Shown: positions 50,523 through 58,874, counted from the first letter of the stretch. The stretch is DNA of 64,000 bases from Ensifer oleiphilus (GCF_013371465.1 NZ_JABWDU010000003.1:744001-808000); one strand, 5' to 3'. Notes: generated by a model from the letters alone, not told the origin. A program made the numbers and translations.

Positions 50523-51644
50523 TCAATAGGGATCGACGGCGTCGCGCAGGCCATCGCCAAGCGCGTTGAACGCAAAGACGGTGATCAGCACGAAGGCGAC
50601 AGGTGACAGTATCCAGGGATAGGACCCGATGACGGAATAGGTGGCGGTATCCTGCAACATCAGCCCCCAGGACATCAAAGGCGGCTTGACCGCAAACCCG
50701 AGGAAGCCGAGGAACGATTCCAGCAGAACCACGTTCGGGATCGCCAGCGTCACCGCCACGATGACGTGGCTCATGACGTTGGGAAAGATGTGCTGGAAGA
50801 TGATGCGGCGATCCGTGGCGCCGATCGCCATGGCTGCGCGCACGTAGTCTATTCTCGCCAGCGCCAGCGTCTTGCCGCGGACTTCGCGTGACATCTGTGC
50901 CCAGCCCAGTGCCGACATGACGAAGATGACGAAGGCAAGGAACACGTTGGTCGGCGCCGTCACCGGGATCAGCGATGTCAAAGCCAGGTAAAGCGGCAGT
51001 TGCGGAAAGGCCAGCACCAGTTCGACGAAGCGCTGCATCCAGATGTCGAAGCGACCGCCGAAGTAGCCCGACACCATGCCGATGGTGGTGCCAACAACGG
51101 TGACGATGAACACCACCGTCAATGCGATCATCAGGGATACGCGCGAGCCATGAAAGATGCGCGACAGCACATCCCGGCCGAACTTGTCCGTGCCGAGGAA
51201 ATTGACCGGTGTCCCATCGACGGCGCCGAAGAAATGCCGGTCCATCGGCAGGAGACCGAGCAGCCGGTAGCTGAAACCCTTGACGAAGAAACCGAGATCC
51301 TTGGGATTGGCGTAGTCCGGGCCGACGATCGGCTGGAAGGTGATCGGGTCGAGCTCGGTACCTTCGCCCAACTGATAGGTGCGCGGCCAGACGAGTTTGC
51401 CGTCCTGGTCGGTAATGCTGATCATCTGTGGCGGCGCAAAGGCGACGCCGGTCAGCTTCGGATCGACGGGCGAGAAAAACTCCGCAAAGATCGTCATGAG
51501 CATCAGCAGGCAGACGAGTATGAGGCCGGCCATGCCGGTCCAGGAGCGCTTGAGACGGCGCCAGACCAGCGCCAGATAGGTCTCGTTGCCGTGATGAGCT
51601 GCCGGCACCGGAGCGGCGATGATGTCTTGAACGTCGGCTTTCAT
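50523..51644 (-). CDS. agpC: Alpha-galactoside ABC transporter permease (OppC-like)
   Basis: A membrane permease of 373 residues, longer than usual because of a large periplasmic segment between the first two helices (about residues 55-150, containing PKLTGVAFAPPQM and TELDPITFQPIVGP). The OppC signature HFFGAVDGTPVNFLGTDKFG is followed by RDVLSRIFHGSRVSL and the EAA-like IDYVRAAMAIGATDRRI with FPNVMSHVIV. The ATG overlaps the agpB stop (ATGA). The frame is open upstream over agpB but without a better start. Confidence 0.9.
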   Translation of the reverse strand: MKADVQDIIAAPVPAAHHGNETYLALVWRRLKRSWTGMAGLILVCLLMLMTIFAEFFSPVDPKLTGVAFAPPQMISITDQDGKLVWPRTYQLGEGTELDPITFQPIVGPDYANPKDLGFFVKGFSYRLLGLLPMDRHFFGAVDGTPVNFLGTDKFGRDVLSRIFHGSRVSLMIALTVVFIVTVVGTTIGMVSGYFGGRFDIWMQRFVELVLAFPQLPLYLALTSLIPVTAPTNVFLAFVIFVMSALGWAQMSREVRGKTLALARIDYVRAAMAIGATDRRIIFQHIFPNVMSHVIVAVTLAIPNVVLLESFLGFLGFAVKPPLMSWGLMLQDTATYSVIGSYPWILSPVAFVLITVFAFNALGDGLRDAVDPY

Positions 51645-52654
51645 GCGTGTGCACCTCCGCCAAGACGCACCCGCGGGTCGAGCATCGCCAGCAGCATGTC
51701 GGCTATGATGTTGCCGATGATGAGCGTTGCCGACAACACCAGCATGAAGGTGGCGGTGACATAGACGTCGCCGACCCACATGGAGCCGACAATGGCCGGC
51801 CCGACGGTCGGGAGAGCAAAGATGATCGCCGTCTCGATTTCGCCCGTCAGCATGTAGGGCAGAACCACGCCCTGATACATCACCAGCGGGTGCAGAGCAT
51901 TCGGCACGGCATGGCGCATGATGACGGCCCCCTCCGACAGACCCTTGGCCCGGGCGGTCTCGACATATTGGGCGTTCAGCGTATCGAGCAGATTGCCCCG
52001 CATCACGCGCATATTGTAGGCGAGGCCGCCGAAGGTGGCGATGGCGATCACCGGCCAGACATGTTTCAGGAGATCGACGAATTTATCCCAGGACCAGGGG
52101 GCGCCGCCGTAGCGGGCGGAATGGAAGCTGTTGATCTCCGTCACGTTGAAATGGAAGACCAGGATGTAGACGATGATCAGCGCCATCAGGAAGCGCGGCA
52201 CCGTCATGCCCAGGAAGGAAATACCCGACAGCAGGCTGTCGATCCAGGAGTATTGCCGCGTGGCAGCCAGGATGCCGAAGGTAATGCCGATGATCGATGC
52301 AAGAATGTGGCACACCAGCGCCAGCGCCAGCGTGCGCGGCAGCCGTTCACCGACAACGTCCGCCACCGGCTTGTTGTAGAACAGGCTATGGCCGAAATCG
52401 CCACGCGTTACGATGCCCGTGATCCAGCTGACGTACTGCACCGCCATCGGCTTATCGAGGCCGTTGGCGACCTTGTAGGCCTGAGCCTGGGCATCGGCTT
52501 CCTCGAAGGAGGCGCCGCCCTGATTGATCAGCTGCGAGCGAATATAGTCGCTGTAGTCGCCCGGAGGGGCCTGAATGATCGCGAACGTCACGACGCTCAG
52601 CACGAAGAGCACGGGTATGGCGGATGCGATGCGCACAAGCAGAAATCGGAACAT
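51641..52654 (-). CDS. agpB: Alpha-galactoside ABC transporter permease (OppB-like)
   Basis: A membrane permease of 337 residues with the OppB pattern: RFLLVRIASAIPVLFVLSVV at the start, a periplasmic loop and the GDFGHSLFYNKPVADVVGER motif. The cytoplasmic YVETARAKGLSEGAVIMRHA loop follows and contacts the ATPase. A strong 11-bp-stem hairpin lies between agpA and this gene, and the overlap with agpC couples the two permeases. Confidence 0.92.
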   Translation of the reverse strand: MFRFLLVRIASAIPVLFVLSVVTFAIIQAPPGDYSDYIRSQLINQGGASFEEADAQAQAYKVANGLDKPMAVQYVSWITGIVTRGDFGHSLFYNKPVADVVGERLPRTLALALVCHILASIIGITFGILAATRQYSWIDSLLSGISFLGMTVPRFLMALIIVYILVFHFNVTEINSFHSARYGGAPWSWDKFVDLLKHVWPVIAIATFGGLAYNMRVMRGNLLDTLNAQYVETARAKGLSEGAVIMRHAVPNALHPLVMYQGVVLPYMLTGEIETAIIFALPTVGPAIVGSMWVGDVYVTATFMLVLSATLIIGNIIADMLLAMLDPRVRLGGGAHA

Positions 52655-52687
52655 GGCTGTTAGGTTCTCTTGTGTTGTTGAAGGATC

Positions 52688-52717
52688 GTTCCGGCCGCGA
52701 TCGGCGGCGGCCGGAAC
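52688..52717 (-). other. Intercistronic hairpin between agpA and agpB
   Basis: GTTCCGGCCGC (52688-52698) and GCGGCCGGAAC (52707-52717) are perfect 11-base arms with an 8-base loop, 15 bases after the agpA stop. No T tract follows. Confidence 0.65.
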
Positions 52718-52731
52718 GAACTCCGCGAAGG

Positions 52732-54819
52732 TCAGTTGATCGGGCCGCCTTCACCAGGCTTGCCCGGCAGCTGCTCGGGGAACAACTCGTAGTCACCCTG
52801 CTTGTCGGCAGTGACAAACACCCTTTCCCGGATGATCGTGTCCTCCGCCCAGTTGAACATGAAGATCGGCGCACCACTTGGAATGTTGGAGAAGCGCTTG
52901 TTGATGACCAGCGCGCCCGGATACTCCGTCAGACCGACCGTATCGACGTTGCTCGTCGAGACCTTCTGATATTGCTTCATCAGATCAGCCCGCTCGTCAT
53001 TGTCGTTGCTGGCGATGAACTTGTTGACGATGTCGACCAGCTCTTTTTCGAAGGGCATCAGATCAAGCTCGCCGCTTTCCGGCACGCGGTGATGCCAACT
53101 TGTTCGTGGACCGGTGGCAGCCAGCTGGGGCGTGTTCTGTACGACGGACGACAGTTCGGCGCCGTTTCGATGCACCATCCAGTCGAAACGTCCGGCATAG
53201 TTGGTGGCATCGCGCTGCTTGCCGTCCAGCGAGTTGAGGACGATGCGCAGCCCGAGTTTTTCCATCTGCCCGATCACGCCTTCGGCGAGGTTCTTATCGG
53301 TGTTGTACTCAGAGGTGACGAGAAGCACGATCTCGACATCCTTGCCGCCCAGCGTATCGGCGGGATAGTTGACGAAACCGTTGCCATCGGTGTCCTTCAA
53401 GCCTGCCTTTTCAAGCAGGGCCTTCGCGCCCTCGAGATCGAAGGGATAGTAGACCGTCGACTGGCGATCATAAAAGCTGGTGCCGGACGACAATCCGCCG
53501 GGATAGATCGCGGTGAACGGACCCTTGACCAGCGACTCGCCGAGCTTCTTGCGATCGATCGCCATGGTTACGGCCTTGCGAAAGTCCAAATTGCGATTGA
53601 GCTCACGCACGGCCTTGGCGCGTTCATCCGGATCGCCCCAGCCATTGCCGGAAAAGTTCATGTGCAGATTGTAACCGATCAGGCGGGCGCCGAAGGCGAG
53701 GCGGGCGGGTGCCGTGTCCGATGCGGCGCGTTTCAGGGATTCGACGAAGTTCTCCGGCTGTTCGAGGTTGGAGAAGTCTCCTGAGCCGGCGATCGCCTGC
53801 ACGTCACGGTCGGCCCAGGTCGACAGCTTGTAATGCATCTCATTGAGGTAAGGCAGCTGGTTGCCGGCCTCGTCGACCTTCCAGTAGTACGGATTTCGAC
53901 GCAGCACGATGATGTCGTCCGAGCGATACTCGACCGGCACCCAGGCGCCCATGACGGGCATGTTCAGGTACTCCGGCGGAAAGCCGTTCTTGTACTGATC
54001 GTAGGTCATGTCCTTGTTGTATTTCGGGTGCTTCGTCTTGAGGATATGCGCCGGGCCCGGGCAGAAGGTGCCATAGGCCATCGAATACAGATGCTGGCGG
54101 GGGAACGCCTCCTTGAAGGTCCATTCGACGGTGTTGGCGTCGATGGCCTTCAGCGTCGTGCCTTCTCCAAACGTTTCCGGCGTCGCGCCATTGAGCGGCG
54201 AGACGTTCGGATCGACGACATTGTCCTGCCAATAAAACATCACATCATCGGACGAAAACGGAACGCCGTCAGACCATTTCGCGCCCTCGATCAGATGCAT
54301 GGTCAACGTGTGACCGTCCTGTGACCACTCCCAGCTTTTGGCGAGGTTGGGCAAAGGCTCCATGTCCTTTGCTTCGACCTGATAAAGCGGCGCGGTCCGG
54401 GTCAGGCACTCGAACATTTCGATGTCGATGCCGCCCCAACCTTGCGTCTGACCGGCCGAGTAGTTCCACCCCTCCGGACGCCCGCCGACGACGTGGCGCA
54501 TCGTATCGCCATAGACGCCGAGACCGTCGGGCATGTTTCCTGTCTTGAACACGAGGGGCGCCTTCGGCAGCCGTTCGGCAACCGGCGGAAGCTTGCCGGT
54601 TTTCACGAATTTCTCGGTCACCCAATCGGGTTCGCGATACTCCGGCAAAGCCTTGTATTCGAGAATGGAATCGCGCGGCACGTAGGTGATCTTGCCCTGT
54701 GCCGGGAATGGCGGCTGTTCGGGGACAACGGTCGGCTCGGAAGCCCAGGCTTGCACGGCAAAGGTCGATACGCCGACCATCAGGGCGGCTCGCAGTCTAA
54801 AATGGCGCATTGCGTTCAT
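52732..54819 (-). CDS. agpA: Alpha-galactoside ABC transporter substrate-binding protein (family 5)
   Basis: A large periplasmic binding protein (695 residues) of the peptide-type family 5. A signal peptide runs to about residue 26 (VQAWA/S). The family motif is AKSWEWSQDGHTLTMHLIEG with AKWSDGVPFSSDDVMFYWQD following, and RNPYYWKVDEAGNQLPYLNE lies further on. It is longer than OppA or DppA (about 540), as AgpA-type proteins are. In S. meliloti AgpA is needed for melibiose and raffinose use. The ATG at 54819 has GGGAGAGAGAAACG before it; MRHFRLR nine bases later is an alternative. Confidence 0.9.
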   Translation of the reverse strand: MNAMRHFRLRAALMVGVSTFAVQAWASEPTVVPEQPPFPAQGKITYVPRDSILEYKALPEYREPDWVTEKFVKTGKLPPVAERLPKAPLVFKTGNMPDGLGVYGDTMRHVVGGRPEGWNYSAGQTQGWGGIDIEMFECLTRTAPLYQVEAKDMEPLPNLAKSWEWSQDGHTLTMHLIEGAKWSDGVPFSSDDVMFYWQDNVVDPNVSPLNGATPETFGEGTTLKAIDANTVEWTFKEAFPRQHLYSMAYGTFCPGPAHILKTKHPKYNKDMTYDQYKNGFPPEYLNMPVMGAWVPVEYRSDDIIVLRRNPYYWKVDEAGNQLPYLNEMHYKLSTWADRDVQAIAGSGDFSNLEQPENFVESLKRAASDTAPARLAFGARLIGYNLHMNFSGNGWGDPDERAKAVRELNRNLDFRKAVTMAIDRKKLGESLVKGPFTAIYPGGLSSGTSFYDRQSTVYYPFDLEGAKALLEKAGLKDTDGNGFVNYPADTLGGKDVEIVLLVTSEYNTDKNLAEGVIGQMEKLGLRIVLNSLDGKQRDATNYAGRFDWMVHRNGAELSSVVQNTPQLAATGPRTSWHHRVPESGELDLMPFEKELVDIVNKFIASNDNDERADLMKQYQKVSTSNVDTVGLTEYPGALVINKRFSNIPSGAPIFMFNWAEDTIIRERVFVTADKQGDYELFPEQLPGKPGEGGPIN

Positions 54820-54956
54820 CGTTTCTCTCTCCCTCATGCTTCACGCCGGACCGAAGCGGCACGGCTTGCTCCTCACGCATTTTTTTCAATCGCAGACGCG
54901 TCCTGGATCCGAGGGGGCAGCTCTCCCAATCTGCCGCATCCCCTCACCTCGGCCTG

Positions 54957-56429
54957 TCAGCCAACCGCACGCAGTGTCGTCGCTTCCTTCTCGGCGCGCA
55001 GTTCCTCGATCGATCGGATTTCGCGGCGCGCCGCACCCTTCCATTCCCGGGTCCTGACAGTTGCCTTGCTCAGGCGGTCGCGCGCTGCAGGCACGGCGTC
55101 GGCGTATTGGGGAAGCCATTGCGCCTGGGCGACGACCATTTCGTCGACCATTTGCCAGACTTCTTCCGGTGTGCAGACGGCGCCGACCAAGGGGTCGTGC
55201 AGAACCGCAAGCTTCAACAGATCGATATCGCCGGAGATCGCCGCGTGAACAGACATGCGCTGGACGTTGATGGACGAGATGCAGGTGGCGGCACAAGCTT
55301 CGGGAAGCGTGATGCCCGCGACCATGTTGATGCCGAAGCGGTCGACGAAACCGGGCGATTCGATGATGGCGTCCGACGGGAGGTTGGTGATCACGCCGTT
55401 GTTCTTCACATTGAAGTGGCCACGGTAGACGCGCCCTGTCTCCAGAGCCTCGAGGATATGGCTCGCATGTTCGTTGGAACGGCGAGCCGGATCGATCGAC
55501 TTGGCGGCGGCTTCGAGGAACTGCGGGAACTCGGTCTCGAACCAGTTGCGGGTCTCGGTCGAGTGGCGCAGATAGCCGCCGGTCTCGCCATGGATCCAGT
55601 CCGACATGTCGATCCAGCGCGTCACTTCGTCAGGCCGCTTGCGATACCAGGGCAGGTACTCCGACAGGTGACCGTTGCTTTCGGTGGAATAGACACCGAA
55701 GCGCTTGAGCACGTCGATGCGCAACTTCTCCTGCCTGGAGAAAACCGGATGCGCCTCGAAAGCGGCGACCAGTTCGTCCTTGCCGATCTTGCGACCGCGC
55801 AGCCTGACGTCGACAAACCATGTCTGGTGGTTGATGCCGGAGCAGATGAAATCGAGTTCGCCCTCCTTGGCGCCGAGGATCTCGGCGATCTGCTCGCCAC
55901 CGTGCTGGACGCCATGGCAGAGCCCGATCGCGTCGACCTTGCCGTACTCGATCGCCGCCCAGGTGTTCATCGCCATGGGGTTGGCATAGTTGAGGAATTT
56001 CGCGCCCGGCTCGGCCAATTCGCGGATATCCTTACAGAAATCCAGGATCACCGGGATGTTGCGCTGACCATAGAGAATGCCGCCAGCGCAGATCGTATCG
56101 CCGACGCACTGGTCGACGCCGTACTTCAGCGGGATCTGGATGTCGTCCGCATAGGCGCTGAGCCCACCGACCCGCACGCAGCTGATGATGTAGCGCGCGC
56201 CTGCGATTGCCTCGCGACGCTCGGTCGATGCGGTAACCTTGGTCGGCAGATTGTTGGCTTCGACGATCCTGTCGAGGATCGACTTGATCATCTCGAGATT
56301 GTTCGCGCTGACGTCAGTCAGCGCGAACTCGACATCATGGAACTCCGGAACGCAGAGAATATCGGTAAAGAGCTTCTTGGTGAAGCCGACGCTTCCTGCG
56401 CCAATGATCGCAATCTTGAAGTTGCCCAT
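54957..56429 (-). CDS. agaL1: Alpha-galactosidase, glycoside hydrolase family 4
   Basis: The first gene of the agp operon, a GH4 enzyme of 490 residues. The NAD loop is IIGAGSVGFTKKL. Metal-site residues lie in GLCHGVQHGG (Cys) and GINHQTWFVD (His), with NPMAMNTWAAIE conserved. It is only distantly similar to AgaL2 at the other end of the operon and has a 35-residue charged C-terminal tail (KGAARREIRSIEELRAEKE), so the two enzymes probably differ in substrate, for example melibiose versus raffinose-type oligosaccharides. The divergent AraC-type gene starts 192 bases upstream. Confidence 0.88.
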   Translation of the reverse strand: MGNFKIAIIGAGSVGFTKKLFTDILCVPEFHDVEFALTDVSANNLEMIKSILDRIVEANNLPTKVTASTERREAIAGARYIISCVRVGGLSAYADDIQIPLKYGVDQCVGDTICAGGILYGQRNIPVILDFCKDIRELAEPGAKFLNYANPMAMNTWAAIEYGKVDAIGLCHGVQHGGEQIAEILGAKEGELDFICSGINHQTWFVDVRLRGRKIGKDELVAAFEAHPVFSRQEKLRIDVLKRFGVYSTESNGHLSEYLPWYRKRPDEVTRWIDMSDWIHGETGGYLRHSTETRNWFETEFPQFLEAAAKSIDPARRSNEHASHILEALETGRVYRGHFNVKNNGVITNLPSDAIIESPGFVDRFGINMVAGITLPEACAATCISSINVQRMSVHAAISGDIDLLKLAVLHDPLVGAVCTPEEVWQMVDEMVVAQAQWLPQYADAVPAARDRLSKATVRTREWKGAARREIRSIEELRAEKEATTLRAVG

Positions 56430-56572
56430 GCTGTCCTCGTCGCTGTTCTGTCGGCTGAATGTGAACGGTTGGGTAAAATTGGTTCATACGACGGGTTGCA
56501 CCAAAGCGTGCTTGCCCTATCGATCCGCTCCATCCATATCGCTCAAAATCGGCTATCTTGCTTTGTTGAGAG

Positions 56573-56590
56573 GCATTATGCGTATAATGC
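56573..56590. promoter_or_regulatory. Palindrome overlapping a consensus -10 box upstream of agpT
   Basis: GCATTAT-GCGT-ATAATGC is a perfect 7+7 inverted repeat that contains TATAAT (56583-56588). A promoter here would start transcription near 56595, so the agpT start must lie downstream of the GTG at 56591. The symmetry could let AgpT or another factor block it. Confidence 0.45.
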
Positions 56591-56620
56591 GTGGCGCCAC
56601 CAGAGAGGTATTGTGCTTTC

Positions 56621-57544
56621 ATGGGTAATTCTGTGCTGAAAAGATTGATCGAGAACGGTCCGGCGATGAAGACGGTCTCGCTGCCACGCGGACGTCATAG
56701 CCTGCACACGATGCCGACCAGCACGGGCTATGAGATCCGCACCGATGCAAGCTACGACTGGGACGGCCGCAAGCGGGGCCAGACACCATTTACCGTGCTG
56801 CAACATACGATTTCAGGCGCGGGAAACCTGCGCTACGAGACACGCAACCACCGTGTGCGCGAGGGCGAGACGTTGCTCCTCATGGTCCCGCACAATCACC
56901 GCTACTGGCTCGAGCAGGGTGGTCGGTGGGAGTTCTTCTGGATCTCGATGAACGGCGAAGAGGCGTTGCGCATCCACAAGGCCATACTGTCGACAACCGG
57001 ACCGATCCTGAACCTGAAGCCCGAGACGATCGAGCATCTGGCAGACTGCAGCCTGCGGCTGATTGCAGGCGGCGGCGAAGCGTCGGGCAGTGCGTCGGCC
57101 ATCGCCTATGAGGCGGCAATGGCCCTCTACGACGACGTCTTCGGCGCCCATCCGGTCTTCAGCCAGGAGTACCGGACCATGCAACACGTCATCCAACATA
57201 TCACGGCGAACCTTGAGCATCCCCTGCCCGTCGAGAAGTTGGCCGAGGTCTCGGGGCTCAGCCGCGCACATTTCTCGCGCGTCTTTGCCGCCAGCGAGGG
57301 CATGCCGCCTGCGGAGTTCGTGTTGCGCAAAAGGCTACAGAGAGCGGCAAAGCTGCTGACCAAGGCGGCGCATCTGTCCGTCAAGGAAGTGTCGATCATG
57401 TCCGGCTTCGAGGATCCGAACTATTTCGCCAAAGTCTTCCGACGGCATTTTGGGGCGAACCCCACCGAGTTTCGCACGACCGGGATGTATTCTAGTGTTG
57501 CCGCCAAAAGTCAGGACGCGGTGAGTTCGACGAAGCGGACCTGA
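56621..57544 (+). CDS. agpT: AraC-family transcriptional activator of alpha-galactoside genes
   Basis: An AraC/XylS regulator (307 residues from this start). The N-terminal half is a cupin-like sugar-sensing domain (RYETRNHRVREGETLLLMVP, HNHRYWLEQGGRWEFFWI). The C-terminal 100 residues hold two helix-turn-helix motifs (LPVEKLAEVSGLSRAHFSRV and LSVKEVSIMSGFEDPNYFAK) ending FRRHFGANPTEFR. It is divergent from agaL1-agpABCD-agaL2, the arrangement known for AgpT in S. meliloti, where it activates these genes with alpha-galactosides. The start is uncertain: no good ribosome site precedes 56621, and an ATG at 56666 is possible. Confidence 0.85.
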   Translation: MGNSVLKRLIENGPAMKTVSLPRGRHSLHTMPTSTGYEIRTDASYDWDGRKRGQTPFTVLQHTISGAGNLRYETRNHRVREGETLLLMVPHNHRYWLEQGGRWEFFWISMNGEEALRIHKAILSTTGPILNLKPETIEHLADCSLRLIAGGGEASGSASAIAYEAAMALYDDVFGAHPVFSQEYRTMQHVIQHITANLEHPLPVEKLAEVSGLSRAHFSRVFAASEGMPPAEFVLRKRLQRAAKLLTKAAHLSVKEVSIMSGFEDPNYFAKVFRRHFGANPTEFRTTGMYSSVAAKSQDAVSSTKRT

Positions 57545-57578
57545 ATGGCGGCGCTGCAGCGCCCAGGCCGGCAGCGCC

Positions 57579-57607
57579 AGGTGGGGCGTGTAAACGACCC
57601 CCCACCT
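57579..57607 (+). terminator. Hairpin downstream of agpT
   Basis: AGGTGGGG (57579-57586) pairs perfectly with CCCCACCT (57600-57607) across 13 bases, 34 bases after the agpT stop. It lacks a T tract and may be a Rho-dependent or stabilising structure. Confidence 0.45.
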
Positions 57608-57672
57608 CTACGAGTGCAGTCAGGCTGGAAGGTGCAGTGCAGCACACGCATGGCTGCATTGCACAAAAAATG

Positions 57673-57702
57673 TTTTCCAAATGATCAAAAAACGAGCATA
57701 AA
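57673..57702 (+). promoter_or_regulatory. Candidate promoter of the small RNA
   Basis: An A+T-rich stretch, unusual in this window, contains TTTTCC (57673-57678) and CATAAA (57697-57702) 18 bases apart, which would place transcript initiation near 57708. Both boxes deviate from consensus. Confidence 0.35.
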
Positions 57703-57707
57703 GCCTG

Positions 57708-57821
57708 CAGCTGATGCACATGGCGGTCTCCTCCCAGTTCCGCCGCAGCAGCTGTTCCCCTCTGGAGGTTTATTGACCTTCACACTTAAGGGCCGCGGTT
57801 TTCCGACGGCCCCTTTTTTTT
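57708..57821 (+). ncRNA. Probable trans-acting small RNA with an anti-Shine-Dalgarno loop
   Basis: About 110 bases without a good reading frame, ending in a strong terminator. A first hairpin has GGCGG (57722-57726) pairing with CCGCC (57740-57744), and its 13-base loop displays CTCCTCCC (57728-57735), a perfect complement of GGGAGGAG ribosome sites. A small AGGT/ACCT stem follows, then the terminator. Loops with CUCCUCCC are the hallmark of several alpha-rhizobial sRNA families (for example AbcR and NfeR1 types), which repress transporter messages. I cannot tell which family this is. It lies between agpT and the convergent ben operon. Confidence 0.6.
57790..57821 (+). terminator. Rho-independent terminator of the small RNA
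   Basis: GGGCCG (57790-57795) pairs with CGGCCC (57807-57812), extended inward by CGG/CCG around TTTT with one bulged A, and is followed by eight T residues (57814-57821). It is the clearest intrinsic terminator in the window. Confidence 0.85.
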
Positions 57822-57916
57822 GGCCTTTTTCCACGGGTCAGCGCCATCGGCAATGCCATTTGGCGCCAGCTGCAGCCCTTGGCGGGCATTCTGCACCGAT
57901 GATGCTGGCTCTCGCG

Positions 57917-58735
57917 TCAGTTGCCGGGTTCGCAAGGACGTGTTGTGGCCTCGCTCCCGAGCAATTCCAGAAGCAGGGCGTTGAACAAGGAGGAGGCCTC
58001 GATGTTGACGATATGCCGCCCCGGCAACGACACGTGGCGACCGCGCTGAACTCTGGCCGCGATATTTTCGAGATCCGCCGGCGGGCAAACCGGATCCTGC
58101 TCGCCGGAGATGACCAGCACGGGCGTTTCTATCTGCGAAAGCGCATTTTGCAGGTCGGCCTTTGCCAGTGCCGCGCAACAGCCCACATATCCGGCGAGCG
58201 ATGTGGCGGCGAAACTGTCGAGCACCTCGCCGACAGATCGCGCTTCGGAAGTGCGGAATTTCGGTGTGAACCAACGCTCTGCCGTCGCGGGCACCAGCGC
58301 CTCCAGCCCTCCGGCTTGCACAGCCTCGATTCGCGCCGACCAGCTTTCCGCAGTGCCGATCTTCGCGGCGGTCGCACATAGGACGAGTTTGCCAAGACGC
58401 TTGCCGGCATGGATGCCCAGCCACTGTCCCGTGAGACCGCCGATCGACAGGCCGCAGAAATGCGTTCGCTCGATTTCCAGTGCATCCAGCAGCGCCAGGA
58501 CATCTCCACCGAGGTCGTCGAGAGAATAGGGCGGAGACGGCGCGGACGATCGACCGTGCCCCCTGCGATCGTAGCGCAAGATACGGTACTGCGCCGACAG
58601 GACGCCCACCTGAGCGTCCCACATATGCATGTCGGTGCCGAGCGAGTTGCAGAACACGAGCCAGGGCTTGTCGTCACTCGCGCCGCCATCGATGCGGTAA
58701 TGCAGACGGTGATTGGAAAGCTCAAGATAGGCCAC
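57917..58735 (-). CDS. pcaD: 3-oxoadipate enol-lactonase (PcaD/CatD-like alpha/beta hydrolase)
   Basis: An alpha/beta hydrolase of 272 residues that should open 3-oxoadipate enol-lactone in the beta-ketoadipate pathway. The oxyanion region is LVFCNSLGTDMHMWD, the nucleophile elbow GLSIGG (Ser97), the acid in SGEQDPVCPP and the histidine in LPGRHIVNIE, the typical PcaD layout. The start used is GTG 58735, with GGAG ten bases upstream, because AYLELSNHRLHYRIDG matches the family N-terminus. The ATG at 58801 would place coding sequence over a perfect 14-bp hairpin. It is the last gene of the ben series. Confidence 0.85.
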   Translation of the reverse strand: MAYLELSNHRLHYRIDGGASDDKPWLVFCNSLGTDMHMWDAQVGVLSAQYRILRYDRRGHGRSSAPSPPYSLDDLGGDVLALLDALEIERTHFCGLSIGGLTGQWLGIHAGKRLGKLVLCATAAKIGTAESWSARIEAVQAGGLEALVPATAERWFTPKFRTSEARSVGEVLDSFAATSLAGYVGCCAALAKADLQNALSQIETPVLVISGEQDPVCPPADLENIAARVQRGRHVSLPGRHIVNIEASSLFNALLLELLGSEATTRPCEPGN

Positions 58736-58789
58736 AGCGTAATTGCTCCATTTGTTGCGGCGAGGGATGGGTGTCCGGATTGCTGACAG

Positions 58790-58828
58790 CCCGCCGCCCA
58801 TTCGGGGCAGACCAGAATGGGCGGCGGG
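58790..58828 (-). other. 14-bp-stem hairpin between the MFS transporter and pcaD
   Basis: CCCGCCGCCCATTC (58790-58803) and GAATGGGCGGCGGG (58815-58828) are perfect arms with an 11-base loop. No T tract is seen on either side. It probably sets off pcaD from the ben genes. Confidence 0.6.
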
Positions 58829-58874
58829 ACAATCCAGTGCGAGCGGTCGGCCTTACAACATCAGCCGGATAGCC

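Noticed and set aside
56591-56620. GTG start of agpT at 56591
   Set aside because: It would lie only three bases after a consensus -10 box, leaving no room for a transcript start and ribosome site.
54810-56639. A 609-codon plus-strand frame
   Set aside because: It runs opposite agaL1, whose metal and NAD motifs are intact. The antisense frame has no recognisable domain or ribosome site.
58736-58801. Longer start of pcaD at ATG 58801
   Set aside because: The extension adds residues absent from the family and would overlap a perfect 14-bp hairpin.
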